Position numbers and translations under genes: made by a program. Under the pieces are notes generated by a model. That model did not search any database. It was not told the DNA's origin and saw only the letters and a program-made list of their open reading frames with translations. From an uncultured Collinsella sp. (GTDB lineage Bacteria; Actinomycetota; Coriobacteriia; Coriobacteriales; Coriobacteriaceae), in the NCBI GenBank assembly GCA_958407465.1, contig CATYIV010000008.1, forward strand, positions 8,918 to 72,917: a stretch of DNA of 64,000 nucleotides, in the 5' to 3' direction. Below are positions 51,545-60,837 of the stretch, one piece after another; position 1 is the stretch's first letter, and each line of letters begins with the position of its first letter.

Positions 51545-52723
51545 ATGACCGCAGGTCAAAACCGCATACCCGTGAATCTTGACTACGCCGCCTCGACGCC
51601 CATGCGCGCCGAGGCGCGCCTTGCGCAGCGTGAGTACGACGACAGCGAGCTTGCCGGCGTCAACCCCAACTCGCTGCACTCGCTTGGCCGCAAGGCCGCC
51701 GCACGCCTGGAAGTCGCCCGTCGCGATATCGCCCGCAGCTTTGGCGCACGCGTCCGCCCGTCCGAGATCGTCCTGACCAACGGCGGCACCGAAGCCAACC
51801 AACTGGCGCTCCTCGGTCTTGCCGAGGGTGCACGTCAGTGCAACCGTAAGCGTAACCGCGTGATCGTATCTGCCATCGAGCACGATTCGATTCTGGACAA
51901 CCTGCCGCTGCTGCGTGCCGCCGGGTTTAGCGTCGACCTGGTGCAGCCCTGCCGTGCGGGCTACATCGAACCCGCCGCACTGAGCGACCTGCTTGGCGAT
52001 GACGTGGCGCTCGTGAGCATTATGGTCGCCAACAACGAGACCGGCGTGGTGCAGCCCATCCGCGAGCTTGCCGCGGCCGCACATGCTGCCGGCGCCCTGT
52101 TTCATACCGATGCCATCCAAGGGTACTTGCATATTCCGCTCGATGTCACCGAGCTGGGCGTCGATGCTATGACGGTTGCCGCGCACAAGATCGGTGGCCC
52201 CGTGGCATCTGGCGCGCTCTACCTTAAGAGCCGCACGCCGCTGCGCCCGCGCATTTTTGGCGGAGGACAGGAGGCCGGACGACGTGCCGGTACGCAGGAC
52301 CTGCGTACACAGCTGGCTTTTGCCGCTGCCGCCTCCGCGCTGTTGCCGAATGTTGCCAAGGAGCGCACAACGCTGCAGGCCTTATCCGACAAGCTTTACG
52401 CCACGCTTACGGCTCATCCGCGTATTCATGCCACCATGGACGACTACGCACAGGCCGATCGTCTGCCGGGTATGGTTTCGATCTACGTCGACGGCATGGA
52501 CTCCGAGGAGCTCATCGTCAAGCTCGACGCCGCCGGCTTTGAGGTATCGGCAGGCTCGGCATGCTCGAGCGGCAGTATGGACCCCAGCCACGTTTTGAGT
52601 GCGATGGGCATCGGTCGCGAGCAGGCATTGGGCGCACTGCGCATTTCCTTCGATGACCGCGTGAATCCGGGAGATCTGGACGACTTTGCCCAGACGCTGC
52701 TCTCGATCGTAGGTGCCGCATGA
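51545..52723 (+). CDS. Cysteine desulfurase (NifS/IscS-like)
   Basis: PLP enzyme of 392 residues that mobilises sulfur from cysteine for iron-sulfur clusters or thio-modification. LDYAASTPMRAEA at the start, NGGTEANQLAL, AHKIGGPVASGALYLK with the PLP lysine, and AGSACSSGSMDPSHVL with the catalytic Cys loop. No iscU or mnmA follows, so the target pathway is open. The stop overlaps the next start by four bases. Confidence 0.92.
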   Translation: MTAGQNRIPVNLDYAASTPMRAEARLAQREYDDSELAGVNPNSLHSLGRKAAARLEVARRDIARSFGARVRPSEIVLTNGGTEANQLALLGLAEGARQCNRKRNRVIVSAIEHDSILDNLPLLRAAGFSVDLVQPCRAGYIEPAALSDLLGDDVALVSIMVANNETGVVQPIRELAAAAHAAGALFHTDAIQGYLHIPLDVTELGVDAMTVAAHKIGGPVASGALYLKSRTPLRPRIFGGGQEAGRRAGTQDLRTQLAFAAAASALLPNVAKERTTLQALSDKLYATLTAHPRIHATMDDYAQADRLPGMVSIYVDGMDSEELIVKLDAAGFEVSAGSACSSGSMDPSHVLSAMGIGREQALGALRISFDDRVNPGDLDDFAQTLLSIVGAA

Positions 52724-53529
52724 TCGTCGCCGAGCTCGAGCGCGCGCTGCTGGCACGCTATCCCAAGACTGATGCCGAGAGTTGGGACCATGTAGGACTC
52801 TCCGTCGGCGACCCTGCCGCAGAGATTACCGGTGTTGCCTGCGCACTCGATGCGACCGAAGCCAATGTGCACCGCGCCCAGGAGGCCGGCGCCAACGTAC
52901 TGCTAACGCATCATCCCATCTATATCAAGGCGCCCGAGGCCTTTTGTCCGGCGGATGCCACACGCCCCCAATGCAGCGCGGCGCTCTACGAGGCAGCGCG
53001 TTGCGGCGTGAGCATCATATCGCTCCACACCAACCTGGACCGCTCGCACGAAGCCCGTGTCTGTCTGAGCGAGCTGCTGGATGCCGCACCCGTGAGCTCA
53101 CTGGAGCACGTGGACGACCCCGAGGCCACCGGCCTGGGCACGCTTGCAACGCTCAACGACCCGTGCACGCTGCGCGATCTCGCCGCCCGTGCCGCCACGG
53201 CCTTCGGCAGCGACCCGCGTGTATGGGGCGAAGCCGAGCACGCATGCCGAACCGTCGCTATTTTGGGCGGCTCCCTGGGCGACTTTGGAGAGCTCGCCAT
53301 CGCCGCGGGCGCGGACGTTGTCGTGACGGGCGAAGCGGGCTACCACGTGGCGCAAGACCTTGCCTTACGCGGGCTACCGGTGATCTTGCTCGGCCACGAC
53401 CGCTCCGAGGAGCCGTTCGTTGATATATTGATGAACTCTGCAGTTGACGCCGGGATCGACCCCCGTCATGCAATTAAAATACTGAACCCTTGCCAATGGT
53501 GGACTGTGACAAAAGGAGAGAACTTATGA
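52720..53529 (+). CDS. Nif3-like dinuclear-metal hexameric protein
   Basis: 269 residues: ESWDHVGLSVGDP, metal-binding LLTHHPIYIK, SLHTNLDRSHEA, VVTGEAGYHVAQDL and GHDRSEEPF provide the His/Asp/Glu ligands. It is often annotated as a GTP cyclohydrolase I type 2 homologue, but the reaction is unproven. It overlaps the desulfurase stop and the zinc-ribbon gene start. Confidence 0.88.
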   Translation: MIVAELERALLARYPKTDAESWDHVGLSVGDPAAEITGVACALDATEANVHRAQEAGANVLLTHHPIYIKAPEAFCPADATRPQCSAALYEAARCGVSIISLHTNLDRSHEARVCLSELLDAAPVSSLEHVDDPEATGLGTLATLNDPCTLRDLAARAATAFGSDPRVWGEAEHACRTVAILGGSLGDFGELAIAAGADVVVTGEAGYHVAQDLALRGLPVILLGHDRSEEPFVDILMNSAVDAGIDPRHAIKILNPCQWWTVTKGENL

Positions 53530-54245
53530 GCGCCGGCGCTACGCTACTCAAGCTGCAACAGATCGATTTGGAGCTCGCCCGCAACAAGAGCGAACTTGCC
53601 AATATGCCGGAGCTCAAGGAGCTCGCTTCCAAGCGCAAGACCTATGTGAAGCTCAAGTCCGAGATGACCGAGCTCTACGCCCAGCGCAAGGATCTGGACA
53701 TTGAGCTCGACGATCTCAACACCACCGAGATTCAGACCAACAACGCCATCGAGGCTGCCAAAAAGCGTCACGTCGACGGCTCCGACTACCGCGAGGTTCA
53801 GGACCTGGAGAACGAGCTCGCCACCCTGGCCAAGCGTCTGGACAAGATCGAGCACACCCGCAAGGACGTCGTTATCGCCCACAAGAAGGCGCTCGACCGC
53901 GAGGCCCGCGCGCAGGCAATCATCGCCAAGTTCGAGGAGGGCGTGAAGGCCGATACCAAGGCCGCCCGCGCCAAGGCTGCCGACCTGCAGGCTCAGATTG
54001 ACGCCGCCGCTAAGGAGCGCACCGCGCTTGCTGCCACGCTGCCGGTCGACGTTCTCACCGACTACGAGCGTCTGCTCAAGCAGTTCCGTGGCCTGGCCGT
54101 CGAGACCATCCAGGGCAACATCCCCACGGTCTGCCACACCGCGCTGCAGGCATCGTCCATGAGCGACCTCAACCACGACGGTAGCGAGATTACGCACTGC
54201 CCGTACTGCCACCGCCTCCTGGTACTCCCGAGCAAGGAAGTCTAG
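53526..54245 (+). CDS. Coiled-coil zinc-ribbon protein (C4-type)
   Basis: 239 residues. Residues about 1-180 are a long antiparallel coiled coil (LLKLQQIDLELARNKSELANM and onward). The end carries a zinc ribbon (TVCHTALQAS, then HCPYCHRLLVLP). Such proteins usually sit behind nif3 and are thought to be nucleic-acid or tethering factors. ATG 53526 follows AAAGGAGAG; it overlaps the nif3 stop by 4 bases. Confidence 0.87.
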   Translation: MSAGATLLKLQQIDLELARNKSELANMPELKELASKRKTYVKLKSEMTELYAQRKDLDIELDDLNTTEIQTNNAIEAAKKRHVDGSDYREVQDLENELATLAKRLDKIEHTRKDVVIAHKKALDREARAQAIIAKFEEGVKADTKAARAKAADLQAQIDAAAKERTALAATLPVDVLTDYERLLKQFRGLAVETIQGNIPTVCHTALQASSMSDLNHDGSEITHCPYCHRLLVLPSKEV

Positions 54246-54247
54246 CG

Positions 54248-55462
54248 ATGACGGCGGCATCCAACAATTCAATGCAACTTGAGGGAAAAACGATCCTGCT
54301 GGGCATTACCGGCGGGATCGCCGCCTATAAGTCGTGCAATATCGTGCGCCTGCTGCAAAAGCGCGGCGCCCGCGTCAAGGTCTTCATGAGCGAGCATGCC
54401 ACGGAGTTCGTGGGGCCGCTCACCTTCCGCGCGCTCACGAACGAGCCCGTTGCCGTGGGCCTATTCGACGATCCCTCCGACCCCATCCACCACATTTCGC
54501 TTGCGCAGGAGCCGGATCTGGTGGTCGTAGCGCCCGCGACGGCCAATATCATCGCCAAGATGGCCAACGGCATCGCCGATGACCTTATCTCCACCACGCT
54601 GCTGGCGACGCCGCGACCCATCGTGATCGCACCCGCTATGAACAACGGCATGTGGAAGACGCCGGCGACGCAAGCCAACATGGCCACGCTGCGCGAGCGC
54701 GGTGTCCATGTGGTGGGACCCGGCAGCGGCTACCTTGCCTGCGGCGACGTGGACACGGGACGTATGAGCGAGCCCGAGGACATCGTCGAGGCTGTCTGTG
54801 AGGTGCTCAACCCCGCGCCTCAGGACCTGGCGGGCAAGCGCATCGTGATTACCGCCGGCCCCACGCACGAACCGATCGACCCGGTGCGCTTTATTGGCAA
54901 CCGGTCGTCGGGCAAGATGGGCATCGCCCTGGCGGGGGAGGCCACTCGCCGCGGTGCTGCGGTCACGCTTGTGTTGGGCCCGACATCACTCGATGTGCCC
55001 CGCGGCGTGGCGTGCGTACGCGTGCAGACCGCCGCAGAGATGCTCCAGGCGGCCCTAAGCGCCTTCCAGACGGCCGATGCGGCCATTTGCGCGGCCGCCG
55101 TCGCCGACTACACCCCCGCGGCCCCTGCCGACCATAAACTCAAAAAGTCCAACGAACGCTTGGATCACATCGAGCTTGTCGAAACGGTCGATATTTTGGC
55201 CGAGTTCTCGCGCCAGAAGGGCGAGCGGTGCGTGATCGGATTTGCGGCCGAGACCGATAACGTTGTCGAGTACGCCGAGCGCAAATTGGCCCGCAAGGGC
55301 TGCGATGCCATTATCGCCAACGATGTCTCGCGCGCCGATTCGGGCTTTGGAACCGACACTAACAAGGCCTGGATTGTGAGCACAACGGGTACGCAAGAGC
55401 TTCCCGTGCTAACAAAACCCCAGCTCGCAGATACAATTTTGGACTTGCTTCAAAATTTGTAA
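54248..55462 (+). CDS. coaBC: Bifunctional phosphopantothenoylcysteine decarboxylase/synthetase
   Basis: Two steps of coenzyme A synthesis. 404 residues: the flavin-binding CoaC domain (LGITGGIAAYKSCNIVRLLQ, SLAQEPDLVVVAPATANIIAKMANGIADD, PAMNNGMW) and the CoaB domain (ITAGPTHEPIDPVRFIGNRSSGKMG, KKSNERLDHIELVETVDIL, IVANDVS-like IIANDVSRAD). It ends the core operon array; the tRNA-Pro promoter follows directly. Confidence 0.95.
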   Translation: MTAASNNSMQLEGKTILLGITGGIAAYKSCNIVRLLQKRGARVKVFMSEHATEFVGPLTFRALTNEPVAVGLFDDPSDPIHHISLAQEPDLVVVAPATANIIAKMANGIADDLISTTLLATPRPIVIAPAMNNGMWKTPATQANMATLRERGVHVVGPGSGYLACGDVDTGRMSEPEDIVEAVCEVLNPAPQDLAGKRIVITAGPTHEPIDPVRFIGNRSSGKMGIALAGEATRRGAAVTLVLGPTSLDVPRGVACVRVQTAAEMLQAALSAFQTADAAICAAAVADYTPAAPADHKLKKSNERLDHIELVETVDILAEFSRQKGERCVIGFAAETDNVVEYAERKLARKGCDAIIANDVSRADSGFGTDTNKAWIVSTTGTQELPVLTKPQLADTILDLLQNL

Positions 55463-55470
55463 AAAAGTTC

Positions 55471-55500
55471 TTGCACAAGTCTAAAGTTTCGGGTTAATAT
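55471..55500 (+). promoter_or_regulatory. Promoter of tRNA-Pro
   Basis: TTGCAC (55471-55476) and TTAATA/TAATAT (55494-55500) with a 17-18 bp spacer, matching the style of the tRNA-Ala promoters. Confidence 0.7.
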
Positions 55501-55542
55501 ACTCCCTGTTGCGAGCGAGAGCAGAGCAACAAACAAAAGCTT

Positions 55543-55619
<77 letters not shown>

Positions 55620-55628
55620 GAAGTTTGC

Positions 55629-55658
55629 AGGTCAGGCACCTAGTGCCTGACCTTTTTT
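55629..55658 (+). terminator. Terminator of tRNA-Pro
   Basis: AGGTCAGGCAC, CTA loop, GTGCCTGACCT, T-run. Confidence 0.93.
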
Positions 55659-55730
55659 GTTTTTAATCACCATGATTATTTTGCTTAAAGCAACAACGTT
55701 CCCGCTCGATGTAATCACCGAATCAAAACG

Positions 55731-55785
55731 TGTACATCAGCCACCAAAATCGACATTTTTCGACATGTTTGGAGGCTGATGTACA
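55731..55785. repeat. 12-bp inverted repeat element in the tRNA-Pro/pgsA gap
   Basis: TGTACATCAGCC (55731-55742) and GGCTGATGTACA (55774-55785) are exact complements. Between them TCGACAT occurs twice. No T-run. It could be a dispersed intergenic element, an operator or a leader hairpin of pgsA. Confidence 0.85.
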
Positions 55786-55914
55786 TGAATGCGAAATCCC
55801 TCGCCACCCAAAAGTGCCCTCCACATGTCTGGACTCTCTATGCTTACGCTGGATAGACATCGCCGGAACGGGTATAGTATCGAGAGTTTTGTCGTTAACC
55901 AGCGGGGGAGTCCT

Positions 55915-56619
55915 GTGGGCATCAAAAAGAAGATCAAAAAGGAGCTTATCGGCACTTCCGATTACCCGTCGAATAAGATCTTTACGATCTCCAATTTCAT
56001 CACCTTTACGCGCCTGATCCTCACCCTGGTATTTCTATACCTGTTTGTGACGGATAACAACCGCGTCATCGCCATCGTTATCTACGCCGTTGCCGCCTCC
56101 ACCGACTGGATGGACGGCCAGATCGCCCGCATGACTAAGACGGTCTCGTGGCTCGGCAAGGTCATGGATCCCATTTGCGACCGTGCGCTGCTGTTCACCG
56201 GCGTGCTGGGACTGGTGGTTCGCGGAGAGCTGCCAATCTGGGTCTGCGTGCTCATTATTGGCCGCGATATCTATCTGGGCATCGGCACGCTTATCGTGCG
56301 TCATTATCACCGTCGCCCCATCGATGTCGTCTTCCCCGGAAAGATTGCCACAGCGCTGCTCATGACCGGATTCTCGCTCATGCTGCTCGGGTTCCCCGTT
56401 ATTGACGGCCTGCACCTTTTACCTTCAACCCTTACGGCCTTCCCGGGCCTCAACGGAAGCTCGGTGCCTCTTGGCATCTTCTTTGTGTACGGCGGCGTGA
56501 TCTTCTCCATGCTCACGGCTGTCATCTACTCCATTAAGGGCGGAGTGGCCATTAAACAGGCTCTCGCGCATCCCGAGGACGAGGACATCGACTTTCTGAA
56601 CCCTGAAATCGAAGACTGA
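55915..56619 (+). CDS. pgsA: CDP-alcohol phosphatidyltransferase, phosphatidylglycerophosphate-synthase-like
   Basis: Makes phosphatidylglycerophosphate from CDP-diacylglycerol. 234 residues: about six helices and the CDP-alcohol motif TDWMDGQIARMTKTVSWLGK followed by VMDPICDR, i.e. D-x2-DG-x2-AR-x8-G-x3-D-x3-D. GTG 55915 is chosen because GGGGGAG (55904-55910) precedes it; the longer frame upstream crosses the inverted-repeat region. TATAGT near 55873 may be its -10 box. Confidence 0.87.
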   Translation: MGIKKKIKKELIGTSDYPSNKIFTISNFITFTRLILTLVFLYLFVTDNNRVIAIVIYAVAASTDWMDGQIARMTKTVSWLGKVMDPICDRALLFTGVLGLVVRGELPIWVCVLIIGRDIYLGIGTLIVRHYHRRPIDVVFPGKIATALLMTGFSLMLLGFPVIDGLHLLPSTLTAFPGLNGSSVPLGIFFVYGGVIFSMLTAVIYSIKGGVAIKQALAHPEDEDIDFLNPEIED

Positions 56620-56685
56620 TTCGTTGGGGTATGATTACGTACGGTTCATTATTTGCGGCACGTCCGCGATAAGTTAGGGGTTGTC

Positions 56686-57120
56686 ATGGACAACATGGTT
56701 AACAATATGCCTCAGAATGATAAGACTGCTGACGCTACCTGCGTATTCCGCGTGCCTTCAAGCGACGTCACCGTTCCCGACCTCATGGCCAACGTGCGCA
56801 TCACCGCCCCCGTTCTGTCCATCGTCAAGGGTCCGCAGACTGGTGCCGCCTTTGAGCTCGAGGACGACGTGACCACCATCGGCCGCGATCCTGCGAACGG
56901 CATCTTCCTCAATGACATGACCGTTTCGCGCAGCCACGCGCGCATTATCCGCGAGGGCCTCGGCGCTCGCATCGAGGACCTGGGCTCGCTCAATGGCACC
57001 TGGGTCGACGGTGCCATCGTCAATGCAGCCCCGCTGCACGATGGTTCTTCCGTCCAGATCGGTACGTTTACGCTCATCTACCACGAGAGCACGCCGGAGC
57101 GCATCGAAACCGGTGAGTAG
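56686..57120 (+). CDS. FHA-domain protein, GarA/OdhI-like
   Basis: 144 residues. The N-terminal tail contains DATCVFRVP, resembling the phosphorylated ETTSVFRAD motif of GarA. The FHA domain follows (TIGRDPANGIFLNDMTVSRSHARI, LGSLNGTWVDG). In actinobacteria GarA/OdhI binds and inhibits 2-oxoglutarate-using enzymes when unphosphorylated. Only the first Thr of the double-Thr motif is kept, so regulation may differ. The MerR-like gene starts 3 bases later, as in the mycobacterial garA locus. Confidence 0.85.
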   Translation: MDNMVNNMPQNDKTADATCVFRVPSSDVTVPDLMANVRITAPVLSIVKGPQTGAAFELEDDVTTIGRDPANGIFLNDMTVSRSHARIIREGLGARIEDLGSLNGTWVDGAIVNAAPLHDGSSVQIGTFTLIYHESTPERIETGE

Positions 57121-57123
57121 GGC

Positions 57124-58002
57124 ATGGCCGAACGCAACTATCTGAGTATCGGCCAAGTCGTCAACCTACTTCGAGGCGCATACCCCGATCTTTCGAACTC
57201 AAAAATTAGATTTCTAGAGGATGAGGGGCTCATTACCCCTCATCGTACGCCTAAGGGATACCGTCAGTACTCCAAGGAGGACGTTGATCGCCTGGAGGTC
57301 ATTCTGCACTTGCAGAAGACTCGCTACATGCCGCTAAACGTGATTAAGCAGCGCTTGGAAAACGCCACGGACCTTTCAACGCTCGCCTACGAGGTGGGCT
57401 TGCTGTCCGATGTTCCGCTCAAGACAGAGCCCAAGGAGACTAAGCAAAAGCTGCATCCCATCGAGACCATTCCCGATATGCTGGGCGTCGAGATTTCGTT
57501 TATCCGCTCGCTCGCCGAGAACGACCTCATTCGCATCATCAAGAGTCCGCAGAATCGTGAGCTCGTCGATGGTCGCGATTTCCCGATCATCCGCTACTGC
57601 TCCGAGCTGTCACGCTTCCATATCGAGCCGCGCAACCTGCGTCAGTACGTGTCTTCCGCCAACCGCGAGTCCTCGATGTTTGAGCAGGTGCTCGTGAGCA
57701 TGCTCGGAATGGATACCTCCGATGACGAGCGCGACGCCAAGCTCGAGCGTGCGTTTAAGAAGCTTCACGACCTGACGGAAGGTGTACACACTGCGCTGCT
57801 CAAGAACCGCGTTTTTGAGTCGCTCAACGCCGTGGTCGAGGACGCCGACATCGATGCACTCGATGAGGAAATTACTCGCTCCGAGTCCACCAAGGCCAAA
57901 AACGAAGAGACAGCCGCGCCGGCTTCGCACGAGGATTCTCTCGTAAAGCCGCTCAAGGTCGTCGCCCCTTCGCAATCCGGCACCGCCACCGCGGGCAAAT
58001 AA
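57124..58002 (+). CDS. MerR-family regulator, FtsR-like
   Basis: 292 residues: winged-helix start YLSIGQVVNLLRGAYPDLSNSKIRFLEDEGLI with the RTPKGYRQYSKEDVDRLEVIL wing, then a second HTH-like part and an effector/dimer region, with a disordered tail. The pairing with a GarA-like gene and the long form match FtsR (Rv1828-like), an activator of ftsZ in actinobacteria. The target here is inferred, not seen. Confidence 0.8.
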   Translation: MAERNYLSIGQVVNLLRGAYPDLSNSKIRFLEDEGLITPHRTPKGYRQYSKEDVDRLEVILHLQKTRYMPLNVIKQRLENATDLSTLAYEVGLLSDVPLKTEPKETKQKLHPIETIPDMLGVEISFIRSLAENDLIRIIKSPQNRELVDGRDFPIIRYCSELSRFHIEPRNLRQYVSSANRESSMFEQVLVSMLGMDTSDDERDAKLERAFKKLHDLTEGVHTALLKNRVFESLNAVVEDADIDALDEEITRSESTKAKNEETAAPASHEDSLVKPLKVVAPSQSGTATAGK

Positions 58003-58042
58003 CAGCTGCCGCTTATCCGGCAACCCATTGAAAGGTCATGCA

Positions 58043-58573
58043 ATGTACGACTTCGAATCTCAAATCGTCGACATCCCCGACTATCCCGAGCCCGGAGTCA
58101 TCTTTAAAGACATCACGCCGCTCTTTGGCAATCCCGAGGCGCTCAAAGCCATGACCGATGCCCTCGCCGAGCACTTTGCCGGCATGGGAATCACCAAGGT
58201 CGTGGGTCCCGAGGCTCGCGGCTTTATGGTTGGCGTACCGGTGGCTGTAGCCCTTGGCGCTGGCTTTGTTCCCGCACGTAAACCGGGCAAGCTGCCGCGC
58301 GAGACCGTAAGCCAGAGCTACGAGCTCGAGTACGGCACCGATTCAATTGAGATCCATGCCGACGCTATCAGCTCTAAAGATACCGTGTTGATTCTGGACG
58401 ACTTGGTCGCGACGGGCGGAACCGTCGAGGCAACAGGTAAACTGGTGCGAGATATGGGCGCAAAGCTTGTCGGTTACGGTTGTATCCTTGAGCTTGCGTT
58501 TCTCAACCCGCGCGAGAGGCTCACGCCGTCTGATGACGATGTGGAGCTCTTTAGCCTGGTGACGGTGGACTAG
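58043..58573 (+). CDS. apt: Adenine phosphoribosyltransferase
   Basis: Salvages adenine to AMP with PRPP. 176 residues from ATG 58043 (GAAAGG upstream): DIPDYPEPGVIFKDITPLF, GPEARGFMVG, RKPGKLPRETVSQSYELEYG and PRPP loop VLILDDLVATGGTVEAT. Confidence 0.95.
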   Translation: MYDFESQIVDIPDYPEPGVIFKDITPLFGNPEALKAMTDALAEHFAGMGITKVVGPEARGFMVGVPVAVALGAGFVPARKPGKLPRETVSQSYELEYGTDSIEIHADAISSKDTVLILDDLVATGGTVEATGKLVRDMGAKLVGYGCILELAFLNPRERLTPSDDDVELFSLVTVD

Positions 58574-58605
58574 CCGTTACCCTTAGTTACTGGAAAGGAA
58601 GCTAC

Positions 58606-59733
58606 ATGCGCACAGCAAACACGCACAAAAACATGGCACGCTGCGCTGCTACGGCAACCCTCGCTTGTGTTTTGGGCTTGGGCCTCGCGGCTCCTGCCTA
58701 CGCCGATACCGCATCCGACCTTGCCGCTGCTCGTACGAAGCTCGAGCAGATCGGTACGCAAACCCAGCAGATTTACGATGAGCTCGCCACGCAAACGCAG
58801 GCGCTCGATCAGACTGCCGGCGAGATCACGCAAAAACAGCAGGAGATCGCCGATGGCCAGGCCAAGCTCTCGACCTATGTCGCCGGCGAGTACAAAACCG
58901 GCGGTCTGAGCCTGCTTCAGGTTCTGACGGGTGTCGATGACCTGAGCGATATGCTCAACCGTCTGTTCTACTACGGCAAAGTTTCCGATAAGCAGGCTCA
59001 GACCATTCAAGAGGTCAAGGAGCTTAAGCAGCAGCTCACCGATAAGCAGGCCGAGCAGGAGAAGAACGTCGCCGCAACGCAAAAGAAGGTCGACGAGCTT
59101 AACGCCCAGCAGGCTGAAGCCCAGAACGTCGTAAACTCCCTGGATTCGCAGCTGCAGGCCGAGCTTGCCGCAGAGGCCGAGGCCAACGCCGCGCTGCAAG
59201 CCGGCATCAACGCCAGCACCGCCGAGAAGGCCACGGTGAGCAACGAAACTGCCGGTACGACCGAGAACACCAACAACGGTGGCCAGACCAGCAATAACAA
59301 CAACCAGGGCGGCAACACTCCGGCTCCTACCCCGGCACCTGCTCCGACGCCGCAGCCCTCCACGCCTGCTCCGGCTCCGACGCCTTCTGCTCCGAGCCAG
59401 TCCGTCGACGGCGGTTCTGTTGTCTCGCGTGCATACAGCAAGCTTGGTTGCGCTTATTCCTGGGGTGGAATTGGCCCGAACAGCTTCGACTGCTCTGGTT
59501 TTGTTAGCTATTGCCTCACTGGTCGCTATTGCCGCCTGGGCACCACGGGCACCTTTATGGGCTGGACGCGTGTGTCCGATCCGCAGCCCGGTGACGTTGT
59601 GGTCAACTCGTACCACACCGGCATTTACATCGGTGGTGGTCAGATGATTCATGCTTCCGACTACAACACGGGTGTTATCATCAGCTCCGTTGCCGCCGGC
59701 ATGAACAATAACTACATCTTCGTGCGTTACTAA
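58606..59733 (+). CDS. Secreted NlpC/P60 peptidoglycan hydrolase with coiled-coil domain
   Basis: 375 residues. A signal peptide (ATLACVLGLGLAAPAYA) is followed by a coiled coil of about 170 residues rich in Gln/Ala, an Asn/Gly then Pro/Ala/Thr linker, and a C-terminal NlpC/P60 domain with catalytic FDCSGFVSYCL and His in NSYHTGIYIGGGQMIHAS. Such RipA/CwlO-like proteins cut peptide cross-links during division. Own ribosome site GGAAAGGAAG; terminator-like hairpin at 59757. Confidence 0.9.
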   Translation: MRTANTHKNMARCAATATLACVLGLGLAAPAYADTASDLAAARTKLEQIGTQTQQIYDELATQTQALDQTAGEITQKQQEIADGQAKLSTYVAGEYKTGGLSLLQVLTGVDDLSDMLNRLFYYGKVSDKQAQTIQEVKELKQQLTDKQAEQEKNVAATQKKVDELNAQQAEAQNVVNSLDSQLQAELAAEAEANAALQAGINASTAEKATVSNETAGTTENTNNGGQTSNNNNQGGNTPAPTPAPAPTPQPSTPAPAPTPSAPSQSVDGGSVVSRAYSKLGCAYSWGGIGPNSFDCSGFVSYCLTGRYCRLGTTGTFMGWTRVSDPQPGDVVVNSYHTGIYIGGGQMIHASDYNTGVIISSVAAGMNNNYIFVRY

Positions 59734-59756
59734 GTATTCAGATAATGCAAACGGAT

Positions 59757-59789
59757 ATGGACCTCGTGGCTTTGAGTCATGGGGTCCAT
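59757..59789 (+). terminator. Probable terminator of the NlpC/P60 gene
   Basis: ATGGACC (59757-59763) and GGTCCAT (59783-59789), then TTCTTTT. Short stem, long loop. Confidence 0.5.
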
Positions 59790-59808
59790 TCTTTTGCCTA
59801 TAGTTCAG

Positions 59809-59841
59809 GCTGCTATCTAGTTTTGAATACTAGATAGCAGC
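59809..59841. promoter_or_regulatory. 12-bp palindromic operator upstream of degV
   Basis: GCTGCTATCTAG (59809-59820), TTTTGAATA, CTAGATAGCAGC (59830-59841), a perfect inverted repeat. It lies just upstream of TATAAT near 59863 in the degV promoter. CTAGTTTTG-N-ATACTA-N-ATAGCAG recurs before the DUF1836 gene (61491-61514), pointing to shared control. Confidence 0.65.
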
Positions 59842-59897
59842 CCAATCGGTCTGCAAGAAGGCTATAATTGTTGAGGAACAATTAGAAAGGACCCTCT

Positions 59898-60764
59898 ATG
59901 AGCTGGGCACTTATCTCAGATTCAAGCTGCAACCTCCGCGATTGGCAACCGACCGCACCCCACACCACCTTTGCATTTGCGCCCCTCAAAATTCGAGTGG
60001 GGGAGCGTGAATTCGTCGATGACCATTCGCTCGATGTGCATGAGCTCAACTGCGCTGTTCAGGCGGAGACGAACGCTTCTTCGAGTGCTTGTCCCAGCGT
60101 AGGGGAGTGGGCCGAACTCTTCAAATTGGCAGACAAGACCATCTGCATGCCGATCTCTGAGGGCGTGTCGGGCAGCTACAACGCGGCAGCCACGGCTCGC
60201 GATATGGTTCTTGCCGAGGAGCCCGACCGACAGATTCATCTAGTCAATTCACGCGCAGCTGGCGGCAAAATGGATCTCATTTTCTTGCTGTTCGACCGCT
60301 ATCTTGCAAGCAATCCGGATGTCTCATTCGAGGACGCTTGCGCATACTTCGACAGCCTTGAACAGAACAGCAAAATCCTCTTCAGCTTGTGCAATTACGA
60401 AAATCTCGCCAAAGCCGGACGCATCCCTAAGGCAGCCGGCGTCATTGCCAACAAGCTCAATATCCGCATTTTGGGCACGGCGAGTGAGGCCGGTAAAATC
60501 GAACTCGTCGGGCACACGCGTGGCGAAAAGAAGATGCTCAACAAGATCATCGACACCATGGAAGTCGAGGGTTTTACGGGAGGCGAGGTCGTCATCGACC
60601 ATGTGGAGAACGCATCGAGCGCCCAGGCGTTGGCCGATCGCATTATTGAGCATTGGCCCGGCTCCAAGACCATCATCATGCCCTGCAACGGCCTGGATTC
60701 CTATTACGCCGAGATGCACGGCCTCATCATCGGCTACGGCATGGGCGTAGCTTCGGGCAAATAA
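59898..60764 (+). CDS. DegV-family fatty-acid-binding protein
   Basis: 288 residues: WALISDSSCNLRDW start, PISEGVSGSYNAA ligand-binding region, VNSRAAGGKMDLI, NLAKAGRIPKAAG. DegV/FakB proteins hold fatty acids, in some bacteria for a FakA kinase; no fakA is in the window. Ribosome site AGAAAGGA. Ends in a terminator shared with the convergent DUF1836 gene. Confidence 0.88.
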   Translation: MSWALISDSSCNLRDWQPTAPHTTFAFAPLKIRVGEREFVDDHSLDVHELNCAVQAETNASSSACPSVGEWAELFKLADKTICMPISEGVSGSYNAAATARDMVLAEEPDRQIHLVNSRAAGGKMDLIFLLFDRYLASNPDVSFEDACAYFDSLEQNSKILFSLCNYENLAKAGRIPKAAGVIANKLNIRILGTASEAGKIELVGHTRGEKKMLNKIIDTMEVEGFTGGEVVIDHVENASSAQALADRIIEHWPGSKTIIMPCNGLDSYYAEMHGLIIGYGMGVASGK

Positions 60765-60783
60765 AGTCCAACCAAGCAAAAAT

Positions 60784-60825
60784 ACTGGCGGGACAAAGCG
60801 GCAGATGGCTCTTTGTCCCGCCAGT
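60784..60825. terminator. Bidirectional terminator between degV and the DUF1836 gene
   Basis: ACTGGCGGGACAAAG (60784-60798), 12-nt loop, CTTTGTCCCGCCAGT (60811-60825), 15 bp, with T-runs on both strands. Confidence 0.9.
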
Positions 60826-60837
60826 TTTATACGTCGG

